From a virus, in IMG/VR virus record IMGVR_UViG_3300027782_000346, positions 1 through 24,724 of that record: a DNA stretch of 24,724 nt; one strand, 5' to 3'. How positions within the stretch are numbered: the stretch's first letter is position 1; each line of letters opens with the position of its first letter. A program made the translations under genes and the position numbers. The notes under the pieces were generated by a model that did not search any database, had not been told where the DNA came from, and worked only from the letters and a program-made list of their open reading frames with translations. Shown piece by piece: positions 7,971 to 13,607 of the stretch.

Positions 7971-8048
7971 CTAAAACCAAGACCAACCAAGTGCGAAGTA
8001 CGCGATCATTGCGATGAACGCAACATAGACCGCGCAAATGATGACCAA
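7971..8048 (-). CDS. Possible very small membrane peptide (start uncertain)
   Basis: After the stop of the 32-residue gene (TAG 8051-8053) a TTG follows two bases later and opens a 25-residue frame that is almost wholly hydrophobic ('LVIICAVYVAFIAMIAYFAL', then GWSWF) and ends at TAG 7971. The same frame is open further upstream to a GTG inside the preceding gene, so the true start is uncertain. The composition is that of a single transmembrane helix, and the frame ends immediately before the Shine-Dalgarno site of the transglycosylase-like gene. It could be a spanin- or holin-type peptide, or a chance frame. Weak call. Confidence 0.3.
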   Translation of the reverse strand: MVIICAVYVAFIAMIAYFALGWSWF

Positions 8049-8050
8049 TG

Positions 8051-8149
8051 CTACGACTTTGATTGTCGTTCTCGAATTACCATGCCGATGGTTATCGCCA
8101 GCGCTGCGCCGACAAAGCCAAGTACACACCCTGCGATAAACTCAATCAT
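8051..8149 (-). CDS. Small single-pass membrane protein, 32 residues
   Basis: This starts at ATG 8149 with AGAGG nine bases upstream and overlaps the previous gene by 8 bases. The sequence 'MIEFIAGCVLGFVGAALAIT' continues as IGMVIRERQSKS: one transmembrane helix with a basic cytoplasmic tail, consistent with an N-out/C-in orientation. It lies just before the lysin at 7590-7958, so a part in wall access or lysis is possible. The protein is too small for family assignment. Support is the start context, the overlap and the clear topology. Confidence 0.5.
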   Translation of the reverse strand: MIEFIAGCVLGFVGAALAITIGMVIRERQSKS

Positions 8150-8357
8150 TACTTTGTACCTCTTCGCTCAATGCTAACAACTCTTCGACTATGTCGTCAA
8201 TGATCAGCGCCAACGTCGGATTGCGCATGTTTCCCCGCGTCACTACTTCGTCGTCCTCGTCGTCGGCCCGCTCCCGTACCATCATCCACCGTCCGCTTGG
8301 CCCGACCTCGACGCGGTACCAATAGCGCCCAATCAATTTCCGCCAAATCATACGCAT
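8142..8357 (-). CDS. Hypothetical acidic protein overlapping the nuclease gene
   Basis: This encodes 71 residues from ATG 8357, which has a strong GGAGG nine bases upstream. The protein begins 'MRMIWRKLIGRYWYRVEV', passes through an acidic stretch ('ERADDEDDEVV') and ends with a helix ('LALIIDDIVEELLALSEE'). About 160 bases of its 216 lie inside the 3' end of the nuclease gene in another frame. This frame has a balanced composition, while the overlapped nuclease tail reads as a low-complexity Arg/Gly/Asp-rich string, so this frame is probably the older or more constrained of the two. A frameshift joining the genes is also conceivable. No function is recognised. Confidence 0.55.
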   Translation of the reverse strand: MRMIWRKLIGRYWYRVEVGPSGRWMMVRERADDEDDEVVTRGNMRNPTLALIIDDIVEELLALSEEVQSND

Positions 8358-8649
8358 TGCGCAGTACCTCCATGACGTCCATCGCTTCGTCGACGGTACG
8401 AATGATGAGTGTGGGGTACTCGCTCCATTGTGCAAAGAATTCTTTTTGTTTCGGACTCAGCGCACCTTTTAGCGTCTTGACCTCGACTAAGAATAGCACA
8501 CCGCGAAAACCTACGACCAAGTCTGGGACACCGCCGCCGGCATTGCTGAGGTCACCGACGAGCGCGCCGGCGTACTGAAGTGTTGCCACGATGGCCCGGT
8601 GGTTCTCGTCAAGCTTTTGACGGAACCGCGGTATGTATCCTTTGCTCAT
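8197..8649 (-). CDS. VRR-NUC-like (PD-D/ExK) nuclease
   Basis: This encodes 150 residues from ATG 8649, ATGA-coupled to the preceding zinc-ribbon gene. Residues about 30-75 show the compact phage VRR-NUC pattern: 'SNAGGGVPDLVVGFRG', then 'LFLVEVKTLKGALSPKQKEFFAQW'. The Asp of PDL, Glu and Lys of VEVK, and Gln of KQKE match the PD-(D/E)xK metal-dependent active site with its following QxxF/W helix. Phage stand-alone VRR-NUC proteins are thought to act as Holliday-junction or structure-specific nucleases during recombination and packaging. The domain is complete by about residue 100; the remaining ~50 residues overlap another gene and are Arg-rich low complexity. Confidence 0.75.
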   Translation of the reverse strand: MSKGYIPRFRQKLDENHRAIVATLQYAGALVGDLSNAGGGVPDLVVGFRGVLFLVEVKTLKGALSPKQKEFFAQWSEYPTLIIRTVDEAMDVMEVLRNAYDLAEIDWALLVPRRGRAKRTVDDGTGAGRRRGRRSSDAGKHAQSDVGADH

Positions 8650-9113
8650 CGCTCGACCTTTTCGCCAGTGAACGCCATCATCAACTGAATCAGATCGCGG
8701 TCAGCACTGCGAACTTTCCATCGTCGCCACTTCGTCGCCAGCGCTGCGAACTCTCCACCCTTGGTGATGCTCCCATCGAGGCGCACGTTGAACCGCTCGA
8801 TAGCCTCCCGTCGCTTCAGCGCAGAGCCAGGGCCGTACGCAGACGATGCGCTTTCCATCATGGCTACAAAGCGCTCCTGTGTTTCTATCTGGGATGCGCG
8901 CAGTGCGTCACGCCATGCGGTTTCTAAGTCGTCCACCTCGGTGGCCACGATGATGAGTGAGCCGTGCACATCCTTGCGACACAGTGCGCAGAGCTGCGGG
9001 TATGGCGTCGGTGTATCCATCGCCCGTGCGCAGCAAAGACACATCAGAGGCGCCGTCTTTTTTTCGCTTGGACTATGCGTTGGTTTGTTTGTATCGTTGA
9101 ACAGTGGCGTCAT
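8646..9113 (-). CDS. Zinc-ribbon hypothetical protein
   Basis: This encodes 155 residues from ATG 9113; the first 41 bases overlap the primase-helicase end, with GAAGGG about ten bases upstream. Residues about 25-45 contain two Cys pairs, 'CLCC' and 'CALC', about 14 residues apart, a likely zinc ribbon. The rest is charged and probably helical ('LETAWRDALRASQIETQERF', then 'LKRREAIERFNVRL'). It sits between a replicative primase-helicase and a VRR-NUC nuclease in a coupled operon, so a role in DNA replication or recombination is plausible. I do not recognise a named family. A downstream ATG at 9044 would remove the first Cys pair, so the longer start is preferred. Confidence 0.6.
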   Translation of the reverse strand: MTPLFNDTNKPTHSPSEKKTAPLMCLCCARAMDTPTPYPQLCALCRKDVHGSLIIVATEVDDLETAWRDALRASQIETQERFVAMMESASSAYGPGSALKRREAIERFNVRLDGSITKGGEFAALATKWRRWKVRSADRDLIQLMMAFTGEKVER

Positions 9114-11247
9114 AACTCAACATCCCTTCTTCGGTCATTGCGTCTAATTGACGTTGGCATACTTCGATAGCTATTTGTGTCCTCGTCGCAATAGCTTTAG
9201 CGGTCAAAGATATTCCGCCAAGCGCTCCCAAGATTCGTTGTGAAAATACCGCGTTTATACTAATACGTTCACTCTGTTCACTCTTGACCGGTTTGATTGA
9301 TTCTATAGCCTCAAACCTATCGTTCACTCTTGATTCACTCTCGTTCACTCTTGGTAACTCTTGGTAACTCTTTACCTCACTTTCGTTCACTCTCTCTAAA
9401 GAGTTACCAGAGTTACCATAGTTACTAGAAGTACTAGAGTGAACAGAGTGAATGATATTAGTAATAGGAAGAGTGCTATAACGACCGTACGAAACACGTT
9501 GAACCAGCTTATCTTCGAGTAGTCTGCGTAGGTGTTTCTTGATAACCGATTCTTCGCGGCCAAGCTCCGTAGCGATTTCTTTTGGCGACCAAGTGTAGGT
9601 TTGGTTTTTCTCCATCACGTCGTACACTGCCCGTCGCTCCGAGCCAGTCGCCGCCAACACTTTGGACTTCGGGTCAACCACGTGGCTTCCAAGCATGTCA
9701 TCCCATGCAAGCTCAACACGATCCACGCCGGCAATGTTTCGGTCAGTCATGCGAAGGATTGACACATATTCGCTTGCGGGGTCTCGTGTCAATAACCACA
9801 TCGCATCGACGGCCCCGCTGATGCCTGTAGAGCCGCTGATTTTGTCGAACGGGTTATCGTCTTTGGTTATCTTGGTTTTGTTTGTGTGATGCACAACAAT
9901 GATTGTTATATTCCGCCGTTGTGCAATGCGTTGAATCTGTTTGAGTGCGTCGTAGTCCGAAGAGTACACTGGCGTACGTGGGTCGACCGGCTCTCGCCAC
10001 TGCGCCAACACGTCGATGATAACCACGCGGATATCAGGGTTGTTGTCGAGACGGTTTTCTAAGTCTTGACCGGCGAGGACTCCGCGGTTTGGCCAATCCT
10101 GATTAAAACCGAAATACAAGTTTTTTGGCCAGTCCCCGAAGTTCATCGAAGACAATCGACGGTGCACGCTGTTCTTACTCATCTCAAGGTCGAGATACAA
10201 CACGCTGCACTTTGTTTTTACTTCGAATGTTTTGAATACTTCGGTGCCGGTGGCGACAGCGACGGCGAGGTGCAAAGCCAAGAAGCTTTTGCGACTCTTC
10301 GGAGCGCCGGCGAGGATGTAGCACCCCGTGGTCATGATGTCGTCAACAATGTACTCGACCGGTGCGACGTCTTCTTTTTGCATGTCCGCAGCACTGTAGA
10401 TAGTTGGTAATGCATGAACGAACTCGATGTCGTAAACATCCTCAAGGTTGTGCAAGTCTTCCGCCGACCAAAGTCGCATAAAGTCCGCAAGATCGCCCTT
10501 GTCGGATAATCCAAGATTGACCACGCGCACCTTGTAGCCAACACTGCGCAACTGCGTACGCAGAGCCGCGGCCGCCGTCTTCCCCTTCGAGTCACAATCC
10601 ATAGCAATGACAATCTCGCCGGTGTACGCTTTGCGGACGTCTTCGAGGAGTGCTTCGGGCATCGCCTTCTCGCCGCCACCGGTGACGCTGAATGCAGCGA
10701 CGCCGTGCGACTGGGCCGCGACGGTCGATGCTTCGCCGTTGCACAGTACCAGCGGGAAGCCGCCTTTGTTGGCAATGTCGACTGCTTCGGGGAACTTGTA
10801 CAGACATTGCTTATAGCCGGGCAAACTTTTAAATACCGGCGTTTTACCATCGATGTATCGATATCGAACACCGTTGACCGAATCGATGACAAAGCATGGT
10901 CTGCGCTGATGCTCGCCAACGGCCCACCCAGCCAATCTAAGGGCTTCCAAGGTCAACCCGTGACTCTCTGCATACCCTTCGTGCGTGGTGGCCGTCTTGG
11001 TGTCAATACTTGGCGCAATCTTTGGAAGCGTGACGCCAAGGTGTTTGGCCAATTGATACAGTGACCCGCCTTTGTTGGCGACGTGGTCGAACCACTTGCC
11101 ATGCTCGGGACCGTCGATGGTCAGACTGAACGCGTCACTGTCCGAGCCGGTGCGGTACGGTGAACCGCTTCGATACTTCCCCTCCCCGACATCGCGGAGG
11201 TTGTGCGCACTGCGTAGTGCGGATATAACTTCGTCGGCAGTGCTCAT
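9073..11247 (-). CDS. Bifunctional primase-helicase (Toprim plus RepA/RecA-like ATPase)
   Basis: This 724-residue protein is the main replication enzyme in the window. Residues 1-80 resemble a degenerate primase zinc-finger region that has lost its cysteines ('KWFDHVANKGGSLYQLAKHLG'). The Toprim domain lies at about 165-260, with 'LCNGEAS' (E172) and 'AMDCDSKGK' (D217, D219), the metal-binding residues of DnaG-type primases. The ATPase has Walker A 'AGAPKSRKS' (313-321) and Walker B 'VVIID' (408-412), in the RepA/RecA-like helicase style. A winged helix follows at about 535-590, then a Ser/Asn/Glu-rich linker (about 598-660) and a second helical domain. The DNA for that linker contains a cluster of 9-bp repeats. 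The start overlaps the stop of the upstream RHH gene by ATGA. Confidence 0.87.
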   Translation of the reverse strand: MSTADEVISALRSAHNLRDVGEGKYRSGSPYRTGSDSDAFSLTIDGPEHGKWFDHVANKGGSLYQLAKHLGVTLPKIAPSIDTKTATTHEGYAESHGLTLEALRLAGWAVGEHQRRPCFVIDSVNGVRYRYIDGKTPVFKSLPGYKQCLYKFPEAVDIANKGGFPLVLCNGEASTVAAQSHGVAAFSVTGGGEKAMPEALLEDVRKAYTGEIVIAMDCDSKGKTAAAALRTQLRSVGYKVRVVNLGLSDKGDLADFMRLWSAEDLHNLEDVYDIEFVHALPTIYSAADMQKEDVAPVEYIVDDIMTTGCYILAGAPKSRKSFLALHLAVAVATGTEVFKTFEVKTKCSVLYLDLEMSKNSVHRRLSSMNFGDWPKNLYFGFNQDWPNRGVLAGQDLENRLDNNPDIRVVIIDVLAQWREPVDPRTPVYSSDYDALKQIQRIAQRRNITIIVVHHTNKTKITKDDNPFDKISGSTGISGAVDAMWLLTRDPASEYVSILRMTDRNIAGVDRVELAWDDMLGSHVVDPKSKVLAATGSERRAVYDVMEKNQTYTWSPKEIATELGREESVIKKHLRRLLEDKLVQRVSYGRYSTLPITNIIHSVHSSTSSNYGNSGNSLERVNESEVKSYQELPRVNESESRVNDRFEAIESIKPVKSEQSERISINAVFSQRILGALGGISLTAKAIATRTQIAIEVCQRQLDAMTEEGMLSYDATVQRYKQTNA
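9267..9453. repeat. Iteron-like cluster of 9-bp direct and inverted repeats
   Basis: Within the primase-helicase gene, GTTCACTCT occurs at 9267, 9276, 9322, 9343 and 9385 (with ATTCACTCT at 9333). Its inverse AGAGTGAAC/T occurs at 9436 and 9445. A second word, GGTAACTCT, occurs at 9353 and 9363, with its inverse AGAGTTACC at 9400 and 9409. Spacings of 9, 10 and about 21 bases place several copies on one helix face, and left and right halves are mirror images around about 9395. The protein encoded here is a low-complexity linker, so coding does not obviously require the pattern. It resembles the iterons of an origin located inside an initiator gene, as in lambda gene O. Confidence 0.7.
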
Positions 11248-11432
11248 TGTTGCGCTTCTTCCCGGCTCTTCGTTGTCTTCGTTGCTTTGGCGAGTATCTG
11301 GGTAATCAGTGCGTTTCGTGTGATGCCCTTCAAATCAGCGTTGCGGTTCAACTCCTTGACCGTGTCGGCATACACATAGACCGTGAACTTCTCCATCGGT
11401 CGAGCGGACTGGTCTTTGCGTAATCTCGGCAT
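11244..11432 (-). CDS. Ribbon-helix-helix DNA-binding protein (first copy)
   Basis: This encodes 62 residues from ATG 11432, which has a perfect AAAGGAGG site six bases upstream; longer frames would run through the terminator. Residues about 13-50 match the CopG/Arc ribbon-helix-helix layout: a beta strand 'EKFTVYVYADT', a helix 'VKELNRNADLKG' and a second helix 'TRNALITQILAKA'. Such dimeric proteins bind operators, often repressing their own operon. It is the first gene after a terminator and a possible promoter and is ATGA-coupled to the primase-helicase, so it may control or assist replication, perhaps by binding the repeats in that gene (inference). Confidence 0.72.
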   Translation of the reverse strand: MPRLRKDQSARPMEKFTVYVYADTVKELNRNADLKGITRNALITQILAKATKTTKSREEAQQ

Positions 11433-11459
11433 ATATTCCTCCTTTAGTGAATGAATCCT

Positions 11460-11468
11460 AGTATAACA
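11460..11468 (-). promoter_or_regulatory. Possible extended -10 promoter for the RHH/primase-helicase genes
   Basis: The minus strand reads TGTTATACT here, an extended -10 element (TGn plus TATACT, 5/6 to TATAAT). There is no clear -35. It lies between a strong terminator at 11478-11508 and the AAAGGAGG site of the RHH gene, so a new transcript is needed at this point. The expected start is near 11453. Confidence 0.45.
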
Positions 11469-11477
11469 CAAGCCAAC

Positions 11478-11508
11478 AAAAATCCCCCAGCGTAACACGC
11501 TGAGAGAT
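11478..11508 (-). terminator. Rho-independent terminator
   Basis: On the minus strand a 12-bp stem (ATCTCTCAGCGT with ACGCTGGGGGAT, including two G-U pairs) closes a three-base GTT loop and is followed by a T run (complement of AAAA at 11478-11481). It lies just after the gene ending at 11521, and should end the 13500-11521 transcript before the next promoter. Confidence 0.75.
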
Positions 11509-11520
11509 CTCTGCGAGGTC

Positions 11521-11751
11521 TTAGGGTAGATACAGGCTGTTGATTTGATGGCCAAGCAGGTCGGTCGCGGTGCGCACCTCGCCAACGGCTGCGCTGATTT
11601 CCCACGGTTCACGGGTAGGTTGTTCCATAGCTTCCAAGATGAGCAAACCGCGGACTTGGTCAACGCATGATTCGAGGTGGCGCAGTTGCTTGGCGATGAT
11701 AGCGCGTCGTTGTTTGCGCGTCTTCAGTACTTCGGCTTCGTTGTATGTCAT
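11521..11751 (-). CDS. Hypothetical helical protein, 76 residues
   Basis: The start is ATG 11751, with AAAGG seven bases upstream and an ATGA overlap with the preceding small gene; a frame from 11835 would overlap that gene fully. The protein begins 'MTYNEAEVLKTRKQRRAI' and appears entirely helical ('IAKQLRHLESCVDQVRGLLI', then 'AAVGEVRTATDLLGHQIN'). It has one Cys and no recognisable motif. Its end lies just before a strong terminator, so it is the last gene of its transcript. No family is recognised. Confidence 0.55.
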   Translation of the reverse strand: MTYNEAEVLKTRKQRRAIIAKQLRHLESCVDQVRGLLILEAMEQPTREPWEISAAVGEVRTATDLLGHQINSLYLP

Positions 11752-11927
11752 TGGTTTGCCTTTTGAAATAACAAGACCATGTCGTCGTGTGCTATTTTCA
11801 CTGCGTGTATTATCTTTTCTAATTTTGGTCGCCAAATGAAAATAAACTGTGCGTGTGCTCGAGTGATTGGGTGTATGTTTGCAATTGCTTTTGCAAGCCG
11901 TTTTGCCTTATATTGTTTATATGTCAT
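11748..11927 (-). CDS. Small hypothetical protein, 59 residues
   Basis: This frame starts at ATG 11927, overlapping the second RHH gene's stop by ATGA, and ends at TGA 11748, overlapping the next start by ATGA. The protein begins 'MTYKQYKAKRLAKAIANIHP' and continues with a basic and hydrophobic mix ('FIFIWRPKLEKIIHAVKIA'). Clean 4-base overlaps at both ends in this compact genome support it as real. The base composition is more A+T rich than that of its neighbours, which hints at separate acquisition. No function is recognised. Confidence 0.55.
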   Translation of the reverse strand: MTYKQYKAKRLAKAIANIHPITRAHAQFIFIWRPKLEKIIHAVKIAHDDMVLLFQKANQ

Positions 11928-12100
11928 TGCTTCGCCTCATTAACCACGACCCGCAAAAGGTCGTTTATAAGCTTATTCCGTGATGTTCCGCGTGTCTTGG
12001 CGATAATATGCAATGCTTCAGCAATGTCTCGTGGTAAACGCACTGCAAAGGTCGTGGCAATAACTCCGCTGGGCTTCGGGCCAGGTCGTAGCTTGGTCAT
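11924..12100 (-). CDS. Ribbon-helix-helix DNA-binding protein (second copy)
   Basis: This encodes 58 residues from ATG 12100, with TGGAG five bases upstream. The opening 'MTKLRPGPKPSGVIATTFAV' is basic, and the remainder is a CopG-type ribbon-helix-helix: strand 'ATTFAVRLP', helix 'DIAEALHIIAKTRG', helix 'SRNKLINDLLRVVV'. It should bind DNA as a dimer and may regulate transcription. Its ribosome binding site abuts the T run of a terminator-like hairpin (12110-12143), leaving no room for its own promoter, so expression should depend on read-through from the SSB-like gene. It is a second, distinct RHH protein beside the one at 11244-11432. Confidence 0.72.
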   Translation of the reverse strand: MTKLRPGPKPSGVIATTFAVRLPRDIAEALHIIAKTRGTSRNKLINDLLRVVVNEAKQ

Positions 12101-12109
12101 GGTATCTCC

Positions 12110-12143
12110 AAAAAAGAAGCGACGCAGGTTATCCCCGCGTCGC
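12110..12143 (-). terminator. Terminator-like hairpin directly before a ribosome binding site
   Basis: On the minus strand GCGACGC pairs with GCGTCGC (7 bp, arms at 12137-12143 and 12119-12125) around an 11-base loop, followed by CTTC and six Ts (12115-12110). It meets the usual terminator pattern, yet the T run runs straight into the TGGAG site of the RHH gene starting at 12100, so it more likely acts as a partial terminator or attenuator. Confidence 0.7.
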
Positions 12144-12156
12144 CGTGTCGTGTGTC

Positions 12157-12960
12157 TTAGAACGGCCGTGTGTCTTCGTCGTACTCGGTGGCAGCGTTGC
12201 GTGATGGCTCGGTTGGTGCCTGAGCCGGCGCTTCGTCGTTGCTGCGCAGTTCCTTCGACCATTCGCGGTACTCGGTGAACGCGGCTTCGGCTTTGCTCAT
12301 CATCTCTTTGCCAACGTACAGCGATGCGCACAGGTCGCGGTCTACCTTGGCAACATCGAAGCCAATCTGCGGAAGGACGACGGCGGAACCGTAGCCCGTG
12401 TCAGTGGTGACCACGCGGCCCTTCTTATCCTTCGGCTGCACAATCGGAGTCCAAAACATAAACGAAGGGATGTCACGCTTGGCGGTCTTCTTAGCTTCAT
12501 TGGCGACTTCGCGCATGGCTGCAAAGATGCTCTCGGACTTCATAGCGGTTACACCGCGACCGACCAAGCCCTTCACCGGCCATACCACAACATCGTCGTA
12601 TCCTTCGATGAAGCAAAGAATCTCGGTGTAGAGACGCATGTTTGCATTGGCTTTCCAATGTGGGTGCCACGTCTTGGTGCGGATGCCGTTGTTGGTCTCT
12701 TCGCTGTACGCTTGTGTGCGACTGCGAATCACCACGATGCGCAGCGCATCGGCTGTGAACCCGTTTTCGTCGTCGAAGAGGTCCGCATGTTCCCATGGTG
12801 GTAACAACGACGGGAGGTTCGTTGCCCGTGCGTAGAACTTGCCAACGACGCCGTTGGTCTTGGTCGTGCTAAGCCAGCTAATCCGCGGGATACCGTCGCC
12901 CATCTCTTCGCGCTCGTGAGCGTAGTTCAGTTCTTGCAGGTCGCGCTCAAAGTCACTCAT
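12157..12960 (-). CDS. Putative single-stranded-DNA-binding protein
   Basis: This encodes 267 residues from ATG 12960, with AGGAG eight bases upstream. I do not recognise the body with certainty: it mixes strands and loops ('GIPRISWLSTTKTNGVVGKF', 'ALRIVVIRSRTQAYSEET', 'RLYTEILCFIEGYDDVVVWP'). After residue ~235 comes a Pro/Ala/Glu-rich linker and the terminal peptide 'EYDEDTRPF'. An acidic tail ending in Pro-Phe on a disordered linker is characteristic of bacterial and phage SSB proteins, where it docks replication partners. Position upstream of the primase-helicase supports a replication role. It is followed by a terminator-like hairpin and preceded by a 10-bp hairpin in its leader, so its expression may be set separately from its neighbours. 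Confidence 0.45.
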   Translation of the reverse strand: MSDFERDLQELNYAHEREEMGDGIPRISWLSTTKTNGVVGKFYARATNLPSLLPPWEHADLFDDENGFTADALRIVVIRSRTQAYSEETNNGIRTKTWHPHWKANANMRLYTEILCFIEGYDDVVVWPVKGLVGRGVTAMKSESIFAAMREVANEAKKTAKRDIPSFMFWTPIVQPKDKKGRVVTTDTGYGSAVVLPQIGFDVAKVDRDLCASLYVGKEMMSKAEAAFTEYREWSKELRSNDEAPAQAPTEPSRNAATEYDEDTRPF

Positions 12961-12983
12961 GGAAGTTCTCCTCATGTCGTAGT

Positions 12984-13006
12984 GGAGCGGTCAAGGTGAC
13001 CGCTCC
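12984..13006 (-). other. Strong hairpin in the leader of the SSB-like gene
   Basis: A perfect 10-bp stem, GGAGCGGTCA with TGACCGCTCC, closes a 3-base loop. No T run follows on the minus strand, so it is not a standard terminator. It lies 24 bases before the SSB-like start codon and could protect the mRNA 5' end, affect translation or serve as a protein-binding site. Confidence 0.55.
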
Positions 13007-13019
13007 GTGCATTGCGTCG

Positions 13020-13253
13020 TTATGCGTTAGGGTTGACTTCGTCCCACGTTGGGATGGCGTCAAGAGGTCTGAGGTTGGCCATCATGCCTTCGAGGTCTAT
13101 CCGACGCTCCATCTCTTCGAAGTAGACATCGTACGCCAGCGTGTCGCGTGTGCTGCGTGCCACGGATGCGGCAAAGTCGATATACGAGTCACTGCGGAGG
13201 TGGACGGTGCGCCTCATCTCGGTGGCCTGCTCTGGGGTAATGTGCTTTAGCAT
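13020..13253 (-). CDS. Hypothetical protein, 77 residues
   Basis: The start is ATG 13253, with AAAGG eight bases upstream in the recurrent leader AGAAAGGCA; the longer frame from 13286 lacks a site. The protein begins 'MLKHITPEQATEMRRTVHL' and is largely helical and acidic ('YDVYFEEMERRIDLEGMMAN'), ending with 'PTWDEVNPNA'. It is the second gene after the promoter at 13540-13568. No motif or family is recognised. Confidence 0.55.
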   Translation of the reverse strand: MLKHITPEQATEMRRTVHLRSDSYIDFAASVARSTRDTLAYDVYFEEMERRIDLEGMMANLRPLDAIPTWDEVNPNA

Positions 13254-13314
13254 TGGGGTTGCCTTTCTATATCCAGCGCTGGTCATCTGTGCCGGCGCTT
13301 GGTACCGTGGTTGA

Positions 13315-13500
13315 CTACTTATTCAGACCGCGTGCAATGTACTCTGCGGTGTAGATGGCGAGCATCCCAGCGGTCAGGTCGTTGTACGCTTGGCTTGCCC
13401 GGATGCTCCAAAGCATGAAGCCCTGACGGACATTGTCGTTGCTCATGGCGGCTGCGTTGATGGTCTCGAGTGCCAGCGTGGTGTTGTTTGTGTTGGTCAT
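13315..13500 (-). CDS. Hypothetical protein, 61 residues, first gene behind promoter
   Basis: This starts at ATG 13500 with GAAAGG about eight bases upstream and lies about 35 bases after the transcription start predicted from the promoter at 13540-13568. The protein begins 'MTNTNNTTLALETINAAAMS' and has a helical, mildly hydrophobic second half ('GFMLWSIRASQAYNDL', then 'AGMLAIYTAEYIARGL'). Being first behind a near-consensus promoter, it should be highly expressed early. Small first-gene products of phage early operons often modify host functions, but nothing in the sequence shows this here. Confidence 0.55.
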   Translation of the reverse strand: MTNTNNTTLALETINAAAMSNDNVRQGFMLWSIRASQAYNDLTAGMLAIYTAEYIARGLNK

Positions 13501-13539
13501 GGTCGTTGCCTTTCGTGTGTTGCTTCCTAACTAATGCTA

Positions 13540-13568
13540 ATTATATATCATGCTATTGTATCTGTCAA
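13540..13568 (-). promoter_or_regulatory. Consensus sigma70 promoter
   Basis: On the minus strand TTGACA (13568-13563) and TATAAT (13545-13540) are separated by exactly 17 bases, matching the consensus at all twelve positions. It faces the gene starting at 13500. The spacer is nearly identical to that of the promoter at 16941-16969. Confidence 0.88.
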
Positions 13569-13591
13569 GCGAATTTGGCACTAATTTTGCA

Positions 13592-13607
13592 CGAGTTTTA
13601 AAACTCG
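13592..13607. repeat. 16-bp perfect palindrome over the Dam stop codon
   Basis: CGAGTTTT is followed directly by its inverse AAAACTCG, spanning the TAA stop of the Dam-type gene and lying 24 bases upstream of the -35 box of the 13540-13568 promoter. It could be an operator or the core of a weak terminator; no T run follows. Confidence 0.4.

Noticed and set aside
7855-8037. 60-codon minus-strand frame overlapping the transglycosylase-like gene
   Set aside because: It overlaps the better-supported gene in another frame and its Arg-rich composition looks like a shadow.
9280-9453. CRISPR array
   Set aside because: Repeats are only 9 bp, unevenly spaced, on both strands and inside a coding gene; they fit iterons, not CRISPR repeats with spacers.
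10332-10919. 195-codon minus-strand frame inside the primase-helicase gene
   Set aside because: It is an alternative frame of a gene with clear Toprim motifs; composition is Ser/Arg/Cys-rich and no start site is visible.
11244-11663. 139-codon reading of the first RHH gene
   Set aside because: The extra N-terminal part is translated terminator and leader; a perfect AAAGGAGG before ATG 11432 fixes the start.
13254-13314. Imperfect hairpin between the 61- and 77-residue genes (AGCGC-x-GG with CC-x-GCGCT)
   Set aside because: One internal mismatch, a long loop and no T tract; too weak to call.
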